Assembly (NCBI GenBank): GCA_018821305.1
Contig: JAHJMN010000014.1
Span: 1 to 64,000 of the forward strand
Direction: 5' to 3'
Length of the DNA: 64,000 bases
Origin: Myxococcota bacterium
GTDB lineage: Bacteria > Myxococcota_A > Polyangia > HGW-17
In this document: one piece after another, positions 34,216 through 43,827 of the stretch
Numbering within the stretch: position 1 is the stretch's first letter
How the letters are laid out: each line of letters starts with the position of its first letter
The notes under the pieces: model-generated
Seen by the model: only the letters and a program-made list of their open reading frames with translations
Database searches by the model: none
What the model was told of the DNA's origin: nothing
Made by a program: the position numbers and the translations under genes

Positions 34216-36156
34216 CTATTCCTCACTGTCGTTTTCGGTGACGTTAAATTTAAGCAGTTCACCCTGGAAATCATCCAGAAGCGTTCTTACATAGGGATTG
34301 TCTCGAATTGTTTCTTCTACCTGTTTTCTTCGGACTGCAGCTTTCTGCATCAATACATCCCGAGCACTTTTAACAGGTTTACCCGGCGCAAAACCAGTTT
34401 GTGAACCAATCTCTTCATGGGTCGATAATTCAACTCTTACGGGAAAGCCGGTAATTGAGGAAACGAGTTCATTTATTGTTTTTAAACGGCCAGAAAGTTG
34501 CTGCTTGAGAAATTCTGCAGAAGGATCAAGAGCAAGATGAATATCTAAAATTCCGCTCTGGACTTCACTCGAGGAAAACTTTGCTTCCTCAAGTTGAAAA
34601 CCAAGACTGTTTTGAATTTTTTTTATTTCACCAATTATATTCAACCAGTCATCCATGCCCAATAGGCGAACTGTTCCGGATGGAGTTTCTGAACTAAATG
34701 CAGGCGTTTCCGAAACCGGTGACTGAGGGGCTTTGTTTTGTTTTAAAAAATCAGGAATAACAGAAAATGGTTCAGGTTTTGTTGGCTCAACTGATTCTTT
34801 TTTATCAACTTTTCTACGGGTAGAGACAGGTTCTTCCACAGTTGGTTTTACTGTTGGAACTGCGGGTTGTCTGGAAATTTCGTTGCTAATTGAGGCTGGC
34901 GCCGCTTCAGTCCGCTTTTTATTTGAGGAAGCTTGAGAAGATTTTCTATCCTCCGCGGTTATGGAAACTGGTGTTGTTGCCGAAGTCGCACCAGCGGGAA
35001 TATATGTGGGCTGCGCAGGGAGTTCCTTTATAGCAGAGATTATTTCCTTTAGAGGCATGAGTGGTTCTGCAATACACATATCCACTAAAACCATTTCAAG
35101 GGCAGTTTTAGGTGAATAACTCCTGGAAATGTACTCGGAAGATGAAAATAATCTGAGTAGAAGATGATGAATATGTTCCACGGAGTACGGTTTTGTTATC
35201 TTGATAATCAGGTCTTTCTCTTCATTGCTCAGGTCCGTTAAATTACCAGAATCTGGAATTGAGCGAATAATAAGAAAATCTCTGAATTGACGCACAAGTG
35301 ATTTTGTTAGATTACCAATATCAATACCGTTAAGGAAAAGTTCATGAACTTTTGTAAGAATTTCAGGTGTATTTCTTTCCAGAACGTGTTTTACTATATT
35401 AATAAGAGTTTCTCTGTCAGTAATACCAAGTATTCTTCTTACTTCAGGAGTTTTAATTACGTCATCAGAAGGGTGCTGAGCAAGAACCTGATCCATAATT
35501 GAAAGGCTATCTCTTACGGAGCCCTCACCTTGAATAGCGATTAATCGGGCAGCATCGGGCTCTATTTGAAAATTTTCCCGTGAAATTACAGAAGTCAGGT
35601 GGTCAGCTAAAACTTGAGTTTCGACTCTGTGAAAATCAAAGCGCTGAACTCTGGAAAGTATTGTAGCGGGTATTTTCTGTGGTTCAGTCGTTGCAAAAAT
35701 AAAAATTACATGAGCTGGAGGTTCTTCAAGGGTCTTAAGCAGAGCATTGAAAGAAGCTGTTGTAAGCATATGAACTTCGTCAATAATTACGATACGATAA
35801 CGACAGAATGAAGGCATATATCTGATATCTTCACGAAGAGCCCTCACATTATCTACACCGGTATTTGTAGCACCATCGATTTCAAGAACATCAACACTTT
35901 TTCCGTCTGTAATATCAGTACAACTCTGGCAGACATTACAGGGCTCAGCTGTGGGTCCGTTAATGCAGTTTAATGCTTTCGCCAAAAGCCTTGCACTGGT
36001 GGTTTTTCCTGTTCCCCGCGCGCCTGTAAAAAGAAATGCATGATGAATTCTTGAGGTGTTTATTGCGTTTGTGATTATTTGGACAATGTGATCCTGACCA
36101 ACGATTTCGGAAAACGTCTGCGGTCTATATCTTCTGGCAAGAACAACGTATGACAC
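34216..36156 (-). CDS. dnaX: DNA polymerase III subunits gamma/tau
   Basis: GTG start, 646 residues. The AAA+ clamp-loader core has Walker A GARGTGKTTSAR, zinc module CINGPTAEPCNVCQSC, DEVHML and the SRC-like LSRVQRFDF. A Pro/Ser/Thr-rich linker (about 385-480) and a C-terminal tau-type domain follow. It loads the sliding clamp and links polymerase to helicase. I looked for a poly-A slippage site producing gamma and did not identify one. The SRP RNA gene lies 64 bases upstream on the same strand. Confidence 0.96.
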   Translation of the reverse strand: MSYVVLARRYRPQTFSEIVGQDHIVQIITNAINTSRIHHAFLFTGARGTGKTTSARLLAKALNCINGPTAEPCNVCQSCTDITDGKSVDVLEIDGATNTGVDNVRALREDIRYMPSFCRYRIVIIDEVHMLTTASFNALLKTLEEPPAHVIFIFATTEPQKIPATILSRVQRFDFHRVETQVLADHLTSVISRENFQIEPDAARLIAIQGEGSVRDSLSIMDQVLAQHPSDDVIKTPEVRRILGITDRETLINIVKHVLERNTPEILTKVHELFLNGIDIGNLTKSLVRQFRDFLIIRSIPDSGNLTDLSNEEKDLIIKITKPYSVEHIHHLLLRLFSSSEYISRSYSPKTALEMVLVDMCIAEPLMPLKEIISAIKELPAQPTYIPAGATSATTPVSITAEDRKSSQASSNKKRTEAAPASISNEISRQPAVPTVKPTVEEPVSTRRKVDKKESVEPTKPEPFSVIPDFLKQNKAPQSPVSETPAFSSETPSGTVRLLGMDDWLNIIGEIKKIQNSLGFQLEEAKFSSSEVQSGILDIHLALDPSAEFLKQQLSGRLKTINELVSSITGFPVRVELSTHEEIGSQTGFAPGKPVKSARDVLMQKAAVRRKQVEETIRDNPYVRTLLDDFQGELLKFNVTENDSEE

Positions 36157-36220
36157 TTGAGCAACCTAACAATCCGGCATGAAAAACGCCAATCAGATAT
36201 CAGGGGCTTATAAAAAGAAC

Positions 36221-36318
36221 GCCCTTGAGGCTTCGGGCACCCGGTTTTTCCACTACCGTTGCTTCCTTCCGGACCTGGCGGGGTTCATAGAACCACCGTC
36301 ACCCGAAGCATCAAGGGC
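36221..36318 (-). ncRNA. ffs: Signal recognition particle RNA (4.5S-type)
   Basis: The minus strand contains the domain IV core GCCAGGTCCGGAAGGAAGCA, with the ends GCCCTTGA/TCAAGGGC pairing into one long 98-nt hairpin. This is the short bacterial type without an Alu domain. It binds Ffh to target membrane proteins for insertion. Its position upstream of dnaX is conserved in many bacteria. A T-run (TTCTTTTT) follows the 3' end. Confidence 0.96.
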
Positions 36319-36326
36319 ATTAATTG

Positions 36327-36638
36327 CCTGAGCTTTACTTTGTAAAGCTCTTTAGCGCCCGCGTATTTACTTCGTAAAAACGCTACACGCTTTATTACCT
36401 GAGCTTTACTTTGTAAAGCTCTTTAGCGGAGAGAAAGGGATTCGAACCCTTGGTACCTCGCGATACACACGATTTCCAATCGTGCTCCTTCGGCCTCTCG
36501 GACATCTCTCCAGAATAAGAGAAAAAAAACATGTTATCAGAGCTTTACTTCGTAAATCTCCTTAGCGCCCGCGTATTTACTTCGTAAAAACGCTACACGC
36601 TTTATTATCAGAGCTTTACTTCGTAAATCTCCTTAGCG
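36327..36638 (-). repeat. Tandem 210-bp repeat units interleaved with tRNA-Ser genes
   Basis: Each tRNA is followed on its transcribed strand by a spacer made of a direct repeat (31 bp at 36327-36357 and 36398-36428; a 33-bp variant at 36535-36567 and 36606-36638) flanking a 37-bp core that is identical at 36358-36394 and 36568-36604. The first direct repeat holds a perfect 9-bp hairpin GAGCTTTAC/GTAAAGCTC with loop AAA; in the second spacer the variant has one mismatch. Both copies within one spacer share the same variant. Confidence 0.85.
36427..36511 (-). tRNA. tRNA-Ser(GGA)
   Basis: A class II tRNA of 85 nt plus CCA: acceptor arms GGAGAGA/TCTCTCC, anticodon stem-loop CACGA-TTGGAAA-TCGTG (anticodon GGA, reading UCC/UCU), a long variable arm and T-arm GGTTCGAATCC. 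The discriminator is G, as required for serine. CCA is not encoded. Confidence 0.96.
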
Positions 36639-36723
36639 GAGAGAAAGGGATTCGAACCCTTGGTACGGTTGCCCATACACCTGATTTCGAGTCAGGCTCC
36701 TTCGACCTCTCGGACATCTCTCC
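36637..36723 (-). tRNA. tRNA-Ser(CGA)
   Basis: A class II tRNA of 87 nt with the same acceptor and T arms as its neighbour, but anticodon stem-loop CCTGA-CTCGAAA-TCAGG (anticodon CGA, reading UCG) and a different variable arm. The discriminator is G and CCA is not encoded. It is first in the transcript, followed by tRNA-Ser(GGA). Confidence 0.96.
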
Positions 36724-36757
36724 AAGATGGGAGGAGTCTCCCTTCCCACGAAGGCTT

Positions 36758-36786
36758 CTTATAAGGTTTCATATCAAAAAGATCAA
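36758..36786 (-). promoter_or_regulatory. Sigma-70 promoter for the tRNA-Ser genes
   Basis: On the minus strand TTGATC (36786-36781) and TATAAG (36763-36758) are exactly 17 bases apart, 35 bases ahead of the first tRNA. A GGGAG/CTCCC pair lies just before the tRNA. Confidence 0.65.
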
Positions 36787-36904
36787 GCTGAAATTTTGCA
36801 AAAAAACCGGAGTCAAAGTAACTGAGTAAGTAATAAAATGAACATGAACGTTATTGCGTCGACTGGCGATTGTGAATTCATGAATAAGTTCTGAATCTGG
36901 TATT

Positions 36905-39232
36905 TCAGGGTAGAGACTGATTATCCAGAGTATAGCGAATTTTTTCTGCAAGAGAAGACGGCGTGTACGGTTTACTTAAAAAATTAACATTCTGATCAAT
37001 TACTCCGTGGTGAGCAATGGCATTTTCTGTATATCCTGATGTGTAAAGAATTTTTAAGTCAGGAATGATTTTTTTCATTCGCTCACCAAGTTGCTTACCA
37101 TTCATCCCTGGCATAATTATATCTGTAAACAGTAAATGTATTCTGCCCCCATACATCTGGGAAACCATGAACGCATTTTGCCCATCGCAGGCCTCAAGAA
37201 CATAGTAGCCAAGTTTTCTTATAACCTTTGCCGCAAGATCTCTGACACTTTTATCATCTTCCACAAGAAGTACTGTTTCTTTGCCACCTGGAAGTGCTTT
37301 TACGGCCCCTTGCCTTCGAATTTTTTCGGGCTTCTCCATTACTGCAGGGAAGTAAATTTTAAATGACGTCCCTTTTTTTAATTCAGAATAAACTTCTACT
37401 ATTCCTCCAGACTGCGAAACAATTCCGTAAATAGTCGCGAGCCCAAGTCCCGTACCTTTTCCCTTGGGTTTAGTAGTAAAAAATGGTTCGAAAATATGCT
37501 TTTTTACTTCTTCGCTTATACCACTTCCCGTATCGCTTACGGCGAGCATAACATAGGAACCAGGAGTTACTCCTGTGTGCTTACTGCAATAACTTTCATC
37601 AAGAAATTTGTTTGAAGTTTCTATTATAAGATTGCCTCCGGTTGGCATTGCATCTCGTGCATTGATTGCCAGATTAACTAGAATCTGTTCAAATTGCCCT
37701 GGATCTATTTTTACAGAATCTAGGTTTTCTCCCTGACTTGTGCTCAGTTTTACATCTTCACCGATTATCCTCGCAAGCATCCGGTGAAGGGAAGAAATCA
37801 GATCGTTTAGATCAAGTACCCTCGGCTCAATCATTTGCCTACGGGAAAATGCCAGTAATTGTCTCGTAAGATCCGCAGCACTTTCCGCTGAATGTTTTAT
37901 TTCAAGTAAACATTCTGTAATGGGATCGTCCATGGAAAGATCTAATAGAGCATACTCAACATTGCCTGTAATTGATGTGAGAAGATTATTGAAATCATGT
38001 GCAATACCACCTGCAAGGCGGCCAACCGCTTCCATTTTCATTGCTTGATGTAATTGTCCTTGCAGTTTTTCTTTTTCAAGATCTGCAGTTTTTTTCTCCG
38101 TAATATCAATTCCGGCTCCAATAAATAAAATCCTATCTCCTGCGTTCATGCTTTTAAAATACCACTCTACAATTACAGAAGAGTTTGAAGAGGTCCGAAT
38201 GCTTCCTTCGAACTGTATTTTTGCAGTAAGTTCTGCAGTCGAAATCAGTTTGTCAGTAGAATAATCATGGGTAGTGTTTATTATATGATCAAAAAAATTT
38301 TTACTCTTCAACTCTTCTTGAGAAAGCCCCATTAAATTCATCATTGCCTTATTTACCATCAGTATCTGAGCTTTGGAATCAAGCATAACAATGAGAGCAG
38401 GAGATGTATCCAGAAGTAATTGATTGAAGTTTTGTTCTTTGCTTATTTGCTTATTACTGTAATTGAGATCTTCCAGAGCTTTTCGACGGTCGATATTGAG
38501 CATCACCTGCCCGATTATTGCTGAAACAGTTCGAAGAAAAGACTCCTCGTCCGGGTGCCAATTCCGGATGTTTTTCTTTTGCTCTACACAAATAACTCCC
38601 TGAAGTCTGCCTTCAATGATTATTCCCGTATCCATAAGAGAAAAGATTTCACATGGTTTAAAATAGGACTCGGAAAAGGCAGTTGTTGCAGTATGTTGTC
38701 TTGCGTCAGAAGCAATAATTGTACCTGTAGATTTTATTGCGGCGAAATATTCTGGAAACTCACTGATTTTAAGTACATTTTGTGTCTCAATAATCTCTTT
38801 TTCATCATACTGGATAAGGCATATCAGTTCATCGGTTTCACGGGAAAACTGCCATATTCCTGCCCGGTGTACATCTAAAGTGTTGGCAATAATACTCGCA
38901 ACGGTCTTAAGTACATCTATGAGATTTTCTTCTGAAATGGATGTTTCATGTAATAATTTTGTGAGTACGTTACGTTGTATCTCCTGCTGAACTTCTCGGT
39001 GCTTTAAATGGTCAGTAGTCTTCTTCTGTTCATTTAAAAGAATAGTTAATTTTTTATTTGCAAGTTCAAGTTCCCGGGTCCGCTCCTCTACGAGCTTCTC
39101 AAGGAGTATATTTCTCTCAAAAATGGAGTAATCGTTGCCAGAAGAGTTGACGGAGTTTTCCACACGTTCCATTAAAACACGGTTTACTTTTCTTAATGCA
39201 ACTATTTCTTTTTCAAGATTGGCTTCAACCAT
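36905..39232 (-). CDS. Hybrid histidine kinase (coiled coil-GAF-PAS-HisKA-HATPase-REC)
   Basis: The ATG at 39232 overlaps the stop of the FIST gene and has TTGGAG upstream; 775 residues and no membrane segment. An N-terminal coiled coil (about 5-85) is followed by a GAF domain (about 95-245) and a PAS domain (about 265-385). The kinase core has His412 in GGIAHDFNNLL, the ATP-binding motifs NLAINARDAM, DTGSGI and GKGTGLGL, and a C-terminal receiver with Asp704 in FTDIIMPGMNG and Lys in LSKPYT. It is a soluble sensor kinase with its own receiver, translationally coupled to the FIST sensor. Confidence 0.93.
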   Translation of the reverse strand: MVEANLEKEIVALRKVNRVLMERVENSVNSSGNDYSIFERNILLEKLVEERTRELELANKKLTILLNEQKKTTDHLKHREVQQEIQRNVLTKLLHETSISEENLIDVLKTVASIIANTLDVHRAGIWQFSRETDELICLIQYDEKEIIETQNVLKISEFPEYFAAIKSTGTIIASDARQHTATTAFSESYFKPCEIFSLMDTGIIIEGRLQGVICVEQKKNIRNWHPDEESFLRTVSAIIGQVMLNIDRRKALEDLNYSNKQISKEQNFNQLLLDTSPALIVMLDSKAQILMVNKAMMNLMGLSQEELKSKNFFDHIINTTHDYSTDKLISTAELTAKIQFEGSIRTSSNSSVIVEWYFKSMNAGDRILFIGAGIDITEKKTADLEKEKLQGQLHQAMKMEAVGRLAGGIAHDFNNLLTSITGNVEYALLDLSMDDPITECLLEIKHSAESAADLTRQLLAFSRRQMIEPRVLDLNDLISSLHRMLARIIGEDVKLSTSQGENLDSVKIDPGQFEQILVNLAINARDAMPTGGNLIIETSNKFLDESYCSKHTGVTPGSYVMLAVSDTGSGISEEVKKHIFEPFFTTKPKGKGTGLGLATIYGIVSQSGGIVEVYSELKKGTSFKIYFPAVMEKPEKIRRQGAVKALPGGKETVLLVEDDKSVRDLAAKVIRKLGYYVLEACDGQNAFMVSQMYGGRIHLLFTDIIMPGMNGKQLGERMKKIIPDLKILYTSGYTENAIAHHGVIDQNVNFLSKPYTPSSLAEKIRYTLDNQSLP

Positions 39233-40331
39233 GGGGTACTCCAAGAGCAATTCCGGTTAATGTCTGATTAATATGTAGACCGCCGTATTGTTCTCCAAAT
39301 GTGGAAAATCCAATAAAGGGATATGAACTTATTAATTGATTCATTTTTGCTACAGAGTTAGTGTTTTCCAGTTCAAGGCGACGAAGAATACAATCGCAAC
39401 CCAGTATAAGCTCGAGTTTATCAAATTCTGATTTTAAATTTTTAAGTTGAATCTCAAGTTGTCGGGTTATATCTGTTGTTTTTCCAAGTGTTAAAACAAG
39501 ACCATTTTCTATAGCACAAAAGAAAGTAAGGCTCCCATTTGAATTGAGTTTGGAAATTGATCTAACATAGTAAGAACCACCAATTTTCAGCATTACCGGG
39601 TTTGCTGCAAAGATATCACTTGAAAGCAGGTGGACGGGGTATCCTGTCAGTCTGGCATATTCCTCTGCCGCTGGTTCACCGTTAATTTCAAAAACTGTTC
39701 GAGTTTTTACATCAGCCTCGGTAATTACAAGTCTGGTATCAGTAGGTTCAATATGCTGAAACATGAATGTTTTAAATGGATGTATTGTTTTAAAAATACC
39801 CAAAACTGCAGCATTGGAGAGAAACTGACCGTCAGAATAGACATAAGTTTCTTTGAAATTCATATTATCTCCGGCGCTGCCTCCAATTAAGGGTATTCGT
39901 AAATTCTGATAAATAGCCGCGGTGATGCGTTCTTCCATCATTGAAAGCCCATCAATAAGTAAAAGACCAAAATGAGTAGAGGCCGATACTGGAATTGTAG
40001 GAAAAACAAATTCATTCGTTGAAAAATTATTCAAATGAGAAATTAAAACAGGTTCAAGGTTAACTATTCCACCGGAAAACCCTACGGCAACGATACTATT
40101 TTTTACAAATCCGCTTGTAAAAAGAATTTCTCCCGCTGTTGTGCAACCTATTGCAGGACATGGCCAGTTAGTTTTGATTGTTCTGGCAATGATTTGTAGG
40201 TCATAAGATGGACTGCAGAAAAAAACAAGAGCGTCTATATCTATCCCAAGGGTATTTAAAATATCAGATACAGCGGCATAAGCATCGGGATTCGAAGAAA
40301 ATGCAAAATTTACATTATTTAAGTGTGACAT
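39225..40331 (-). CDS. FIST domain sensory protein
   Basis: This encodes 368 residues, a FIST_N region (about 10-200: VFFCSPSYDLQ, PAIGCTTAGEI, GFVKNSIVAVGFSGG) followed by FIST_C (about 215-360: EINGEPAAEEYARLTG, GFSTFGEQYGGLHINQTLTGIAL). FIST domains are thought to bind small ligands and feed signal-transduction proteins. AAAGGAAACC precedes the ATG. The stop overlaps the start of the hybrid kinase, so this protein is likely the kinase's partner sensor. Confidence 0.9.
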   Translation of the reverse strand: MSHLNNVNFAFSSNPDAYAAVSDILNTLGIDIDALVFFCSPSYDLQIIARTIKTNWPCPAIGCTTAGEILFTSGFVKNSIVAVGFSGGIVNLEPVLISHLNNFSTNEFVFPTIPVSASTHFGLLLIDGLSMMEERITAAIYQNLRIPLIGGSAGDNMNFKETYVYSDGQFLSNAAVLGIFKTIHPFKTFMFQHIEPTDTRLVITEADVKTRTVFEINGEPAAEEYARLTGYPVHLLSSDIFAANPVMLKIGGSYYVRSISKLNSNGSLTFFCAIENGLVLTLGKTTDITRQLEIQLKNLKSEFDKLELILGCDCILRRLELENTNSVAKMNQLISSYPFIGFSTFGEQYGGLHINQTLTGIALGVPHG

Positions 40332-40593
40332 GGTTTCCTTTGGCTGTTTGTTAAACAGTCTACCATATGATAATCGAAAAAAATTAGAAAAAAATTAGAA
40401 AAAAATTAACGCATTCTATATTTTCTTTATTGTTGAAAAAAAACAGGGAGAAGGATATAAAATGAGCCCTGCGCCGGCATATTTCAGGATTGGAATACAA
40501 GTTTTTTCCACATGTTATCCGTCGGGGCTATGTCCGGAAGGGTCAATAAAAAATTTTTGACACTCAGTTCGGCAAATATTATTTGGAGGAACA

Positions 40594-42327
40594 ATGAAAG
40601 TATCAGGCCTCGTTGGTAAGACGCTCAGAGAAGATCCTAAAGATGCAAAACTTGTAAGTCACAGGTTTTTACTCAGAGGTGGTTATATAAGACAAGTTGC
40701 AGCGGGTATATACAGTCTGCTGCCAATTGCTAAACGAATTACAACAAAGATAGAACGGATTATTCGGGAGGAAATGGATGCCATCGGTGGACAGGAAATT
40801 CTAATGCCTGTGGTTATGCCGAGGGAACTATGGGAAGAAGCCGGACGCTATCAGTCGATAGGCGGGGAAATGTTACGGTTCAATGATCGAAATGGAATGG
40901 ACATGCTGTTAGGTATGACCCATGAAGAACCGGTTGTTGCTATTGGGCGTAGTGAAATAAATTCATATCGCCAACTTCCTGCTATGCTTTATCAGATACA
41001 GACAAAGTTTCGTGATGAGGCTCGGAGCCGTGGCGGGCTTATCCGTGTTCGTGAGTTTACGATGAAAGATGCATATTCGTTCCACACGGAAACAGAGGAT
41101 ATGCAAAAATATTATTTTGACGTTCATAAAGCCTATTCCCGTATCTTCAAGCGCGCTGGACTTGAAAAATTCATTGATGTGGAGTCGGACACTGGCATGA
41201 TGGGTGGAGGAATGAGCCATGAATTCATGGAACTGGCTGAAAGCGGAGAAGATACACTGTTTTTATGCAATACATGCTCCTATCGTGCTAATCGTGAAGT
41301 TGCAAATTGTATATTTACTCATGTAAAGGAAGATGAGCTTCCACTGGAAAAAGTAGCGACACCGGGAAAAAAATCCATCGAAGAAGTTGCAGATTTCCTT
41401 GGTATCAATCAGTCTCAGACCGCAAAAGCAGTATTTTATGTTCATGCTGAAAAAGGCTTTATTTTTGTATTAATCCGTGGGGATATTGAAGTTAATGAAG
41501 TTAAACTGCAGAAATTGCTTGGAAAAGGTGAGCTTCGTCCCGCCCACGAGGAAGAAATAAAAGCTACAGGAGCTGTTGCAGGTTTTGCAAGTCCCCTGGG
41601 CTTGGATTATAAAAAATTTACACTTGTGGTGGATGAAACGGTTAAAGAAGGCTCTAATCTAGTTTGTGGCGCAAATGAAGAAGATATGCATATGCGTAAT
41701 TTTAACTTTGCACGGGATCTCAACGCCGGACAAGTAGCAGACATCAGTACACCAAGAGAAGGTGATGCATGTCCTTCATGTAGTGGAGGTAAACTTCAAT
41801 CCCAGCGAGGTATTGAAATAGGAAATATTTTCCAACTTGGAACTAAGTATTCTGAACCCATGAACTGCCGATATCTGGATGCAAACGGGAAAATGCAAAC
41901 TACAGTTATGGGTTGCTACGGTATCGGGGTTGGCCGACTTTTAGCATCTGTTATGGAAGAAAAGTTCGATGACTATGGCCCAATCTGGCCTATGTCCATT
42001 ACTCCCTGGCAAGTTCAGATATGCAGTCTGGATCAGAAAAAGGAAAATGTTTACGAAGTTTCCGAGACTATTTATCAGAACCTGACTAAAAAACGGATCG
42101 AAGTTTTGTGGGATGATCGAAATGAAAAGGCCGGTGTTCAGTTTGCCGATGCTGATCTTCGCGGTATACCTCTAAGAATAGTTATTTCACCACGTAATCT
42201 CGCGGCAGGAAATGTGGAATTTAAAATTCGCGGTTCAAAAGATACGGAGCTTGTTTCAGTGGATCAAATAGTTGATTTTGTATCATTAAAAGTAGAAGAA
42301 GAACTTGCGAAATATTACCGGTTCTGA
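40594..42327 (+). CDS. proS: Prolyl-tRNA synthetase, bacterial type
   Basis: This encodes 577 residues. The class II core has RDEARSRGGLIRVREFTMK-type motif 2 and GCYGIGVGRLLA motif 3. A YbaK-like editing insertion (about 235-385) and a C-terminal anticodon-binding domain (about 470-575) define the bacterial-type ProRS. It charges tRNA-Pro and hydrolyses mischarged alanyl-tRNA. TTTGGAGGAACA precedes the ATG. The next gene starts on the last base of its stop codon. Confidence 0.97.
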   Translation: MKVSGLVGKTLREDPKDAKLVSHRFLLRGGYIRQVAAGIYSLLPIAKRITTKIERIIREEMDAIGGQEILMPVVMPRELWEEAGRYQSIGGEMLRFNDRNGMDMLLGMTHEEPVVAIGRSEINSYRQLPAMLYQIQTKFRDEARSRGGLIRVREFTMKDAYSFHTETEDMQKYYFDVHKAYSRIFKRAGLEKFIDVESDTGMMGGGMSHEFMELAESGEDTLFLCNTCSYRANREVANCIFTHVKEDELPLEKVATPGKKSIEEVADFLGINQSQTAKAVFYVHAEKGFIFVLIRGDIEVNEVKLQKLLGKGELRPAHEEEIKATGAVAGFASPLGLDYKKFTLVVDETVKEGSNLVCGANEEDMHMRNFNFARDLNAGQVADISTPREGDACPSCSGGKLQSQRGIEIGNIFQLGTKYSEPMNCRYLDANGKMQTTVMGCYGIGVGRLLASVMEEKFDDYGPIWPMSITPWQVQICSLDQKKENVYEVSETIYQNLTKKRIEVLWDDRNEKAGVQFADADLRGIPLRIVISPRNLAAGNVEFKIRGSKDTELVSVDQIVDFVSLKVEEELAKYYRF

Positions 42328-43064
42328 TGGTTAAGATGACAGGTTTTCTTCATTCTTTTTCCAGCCACTTGGATAAAGCGTATAAGATTTTCATATCCTT
42401 TGTAATTATTGCATCTGTAATTGGGTCTGTAAATTATTATTACAAATGGAACTATAAACCTGGCAAATATAGGTCTAATATAGAAAAATACATTAAAACT
42501 GAATATGGTGTTGAAGTTAAAGGTGGGAATCTTGTTGTCGGGGCCTTTATTGGAGCTCAGATGCGTGCAGTATGGTTTATTGGGAAAAAACATGGTCAAA
42601 CTGATGTTTATTTTATTCCAATCAGACTCAGTTCCGGACAGGTTCCTCTGGAGTCAGCAGAACCAGTTAATGTTTCAAATACATCCGGTTGGGATGAAAT
42701 GACAATGTCTGTATACCAGGACACAGTTGCGTTTTTTAATGGAGAATCTATAATAACAGCACGTCCCTTGATGGAAAAGCAATCAATTTCTGGTTCAATA
42801 TATTATCTATTTAAATCAGGAATCTGGAAGATAATTATTGCAAAACAATATACCCCCGATGAAAAATGGATTGAAAACTATAGAATGAAATCAAGGAATA
42901 TTTTACAAGTTCTTACTTGTGATAATTTAAAAAAATGCTTGATAAGTATTGATCTATCAAATAGTCTTGCTTCAGAATCCCGCCAGATTATCGAATCAGG
43001 GGCTTTTAAGTTTAGAAAGAAATTAACTGCTTTTTTTCAAATTTTTGCCAGGAGAAATCCATGA
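42327..43064 (+). CDS. Hypothetical membrane-anchored protein
   Basis: This encodes 245 residues coupled to proS by TGATG; a second ATG three codons in is equally possible. One membrane helix (about 20-38) is followed by a mainly beta, moderately basic domain with YKPGKYRSNIEKYIKTEYGVEVKGG-like opening. I recognise no family. Its end overlaps deoC by 4 bases, so it lies in a tight three-gene operon between proS and deoC. Confidence 0.7.
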   Translation: MVKMTGFLHSFSSHLDKAYKIFISFVIIASVIGSVNYYYKWNYKPGKYRSNIEKYIKTEYGVEVKGGNLVVGAFIGAQMRAVWFIGKKHGQTDVYFIPIRLSSGQVPLESAEPVNVSNTSGWDEMTMSVYQDTVAFFNGESIITARPLMEKQSISGSIYYLFKSGIWKIIIAKQYTPDEKWIENYRMKSRNILQVLTCDNLKKCLISIDLSNSLASESRQIIESGAFKFRKKLTAFFQIFARRNP

Positions 43065-43726
43065 ATATTACACCCGAATCAATGGCGTTGAAGATAGAGC
43101 ACACTATTTTGAAACCAGATGCTGATTATGCCTCGGTGGATAGAATAGTCGATGAAGCAATAAAATATAAGTTTGCTGCAGTGTGTGTAAATCCTTGTTT
43201 TGTTTCAAGAGTTGCCACAAAACTTCGAGGTTCGAGTGTTGGGATAACAACTGTTGTTGGTTTTCCACTTGGAGCTACCTTTTCCAGTGTAAAAGCGTTT
43301 GAAGCGGAAAAAGCTGTTGAAGTAGGAGCCACGGAAATTGATATGGTTATCAATACTGGGGCTGTTAAAAGTCATGATTATGATAGAGTTATTGATGATA
43401 TCAGGATTGTCAGAGCTGCAGTACCCGGAGTTTGTTTGACAGTCATCCTGGAAACCGGTTTACTCGAGAATGATGAAATTATAATGTGTTGTAAACTTGC
43501 GGTGGAAGCCGGTGCGGATTTTGTCAAAGCTTCCAGCGGTTTTGTCAGTACCGGAGCAAAAGCCAGTCACATTGCACTTATGCGAAAAGCTGTGGGAACA
43601 AAAAAAGGCGTTAAGGCTTCCGGAGGAATCCGAAATCTTAAAGATGCTATTGAAATGCTTGAGGCCGGGGCAAACAGATTGGGCTGTAGTGCTAGTATAA
43701 ATATCGTGGATGAATTATCCCGGTAG
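43061..43726 (+). CDS. deoC: Deoxyribose-phosphate aldolase
   Basis: This encodes 221 residues, the normal length for the short bacterial form. The Schiff-base lysine is Lys156 in FVKASSGF, the second lysine Lys185 in GVKASGGIR, and EIDMVINTGAVKS provides the conserved Asp. It splits 2-deoxyribose-5-phosphate to acetaldehyde and glyceraldehyde-3-phosphate in deoxynucleoside catabolism. GGAGAAATCC precedes the ATG. Confidence 0.96.
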   Translation: MNITPESMALKIEHTILKPDADYASVDRIVDEAIKYKFAAVCVNPCFVSRVATKLRGSSVGITTVVGFPLGATFSSVKAFEAEKAVEVGATEIDMVINTGAVKSHDYDRVIDDIRIVRAAVPGVCLTVILETGLLENDEIIMCCKLAVEAGADFVKASSGFVSTGAKASHIALMRKAVGTKKGVKASGGIRNLKDAIEMLEAGANRLGCSASINIVDELSR

Positions 43727-43730
43727 TTAG

Positions 43731-43827
43731 TTACTGTCATGTAATTCCCTGTTATCAAGTTCAAGTCAGATTTTTTCACAGGACATTAAGAATGAAGACC
43801 CTGAAATTATTGTAGTGTCCTGAAATA
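43731..43827 (+). repeat. Dispersed repeat family A, copy
   Basis: TTACTGTCATGT (43731-43742) and ACAGGACATTAA form a slightly degenerate version of the 12-bp inverted repeat, followed by AAGAATGAAGACCCTGAAAT and ATTGTAGTGTCCTGAAAT as in the first copy. It fills the gap after deoC. Confidence 0.8.

Noticed and set aside
36327-36638. CRISPR-like repeats near the tRNAs
   Set aside because: The repeats are 31-33 bp, but the pieces between them are a constant core and tRNA genes, not unique spacers.
40540-40593. Promoter TTGACA...TATTTG ahead of proS
   Set aside because: The -10 box would overlap the ribosome binding site, giving a transcript start at or after the start codon.
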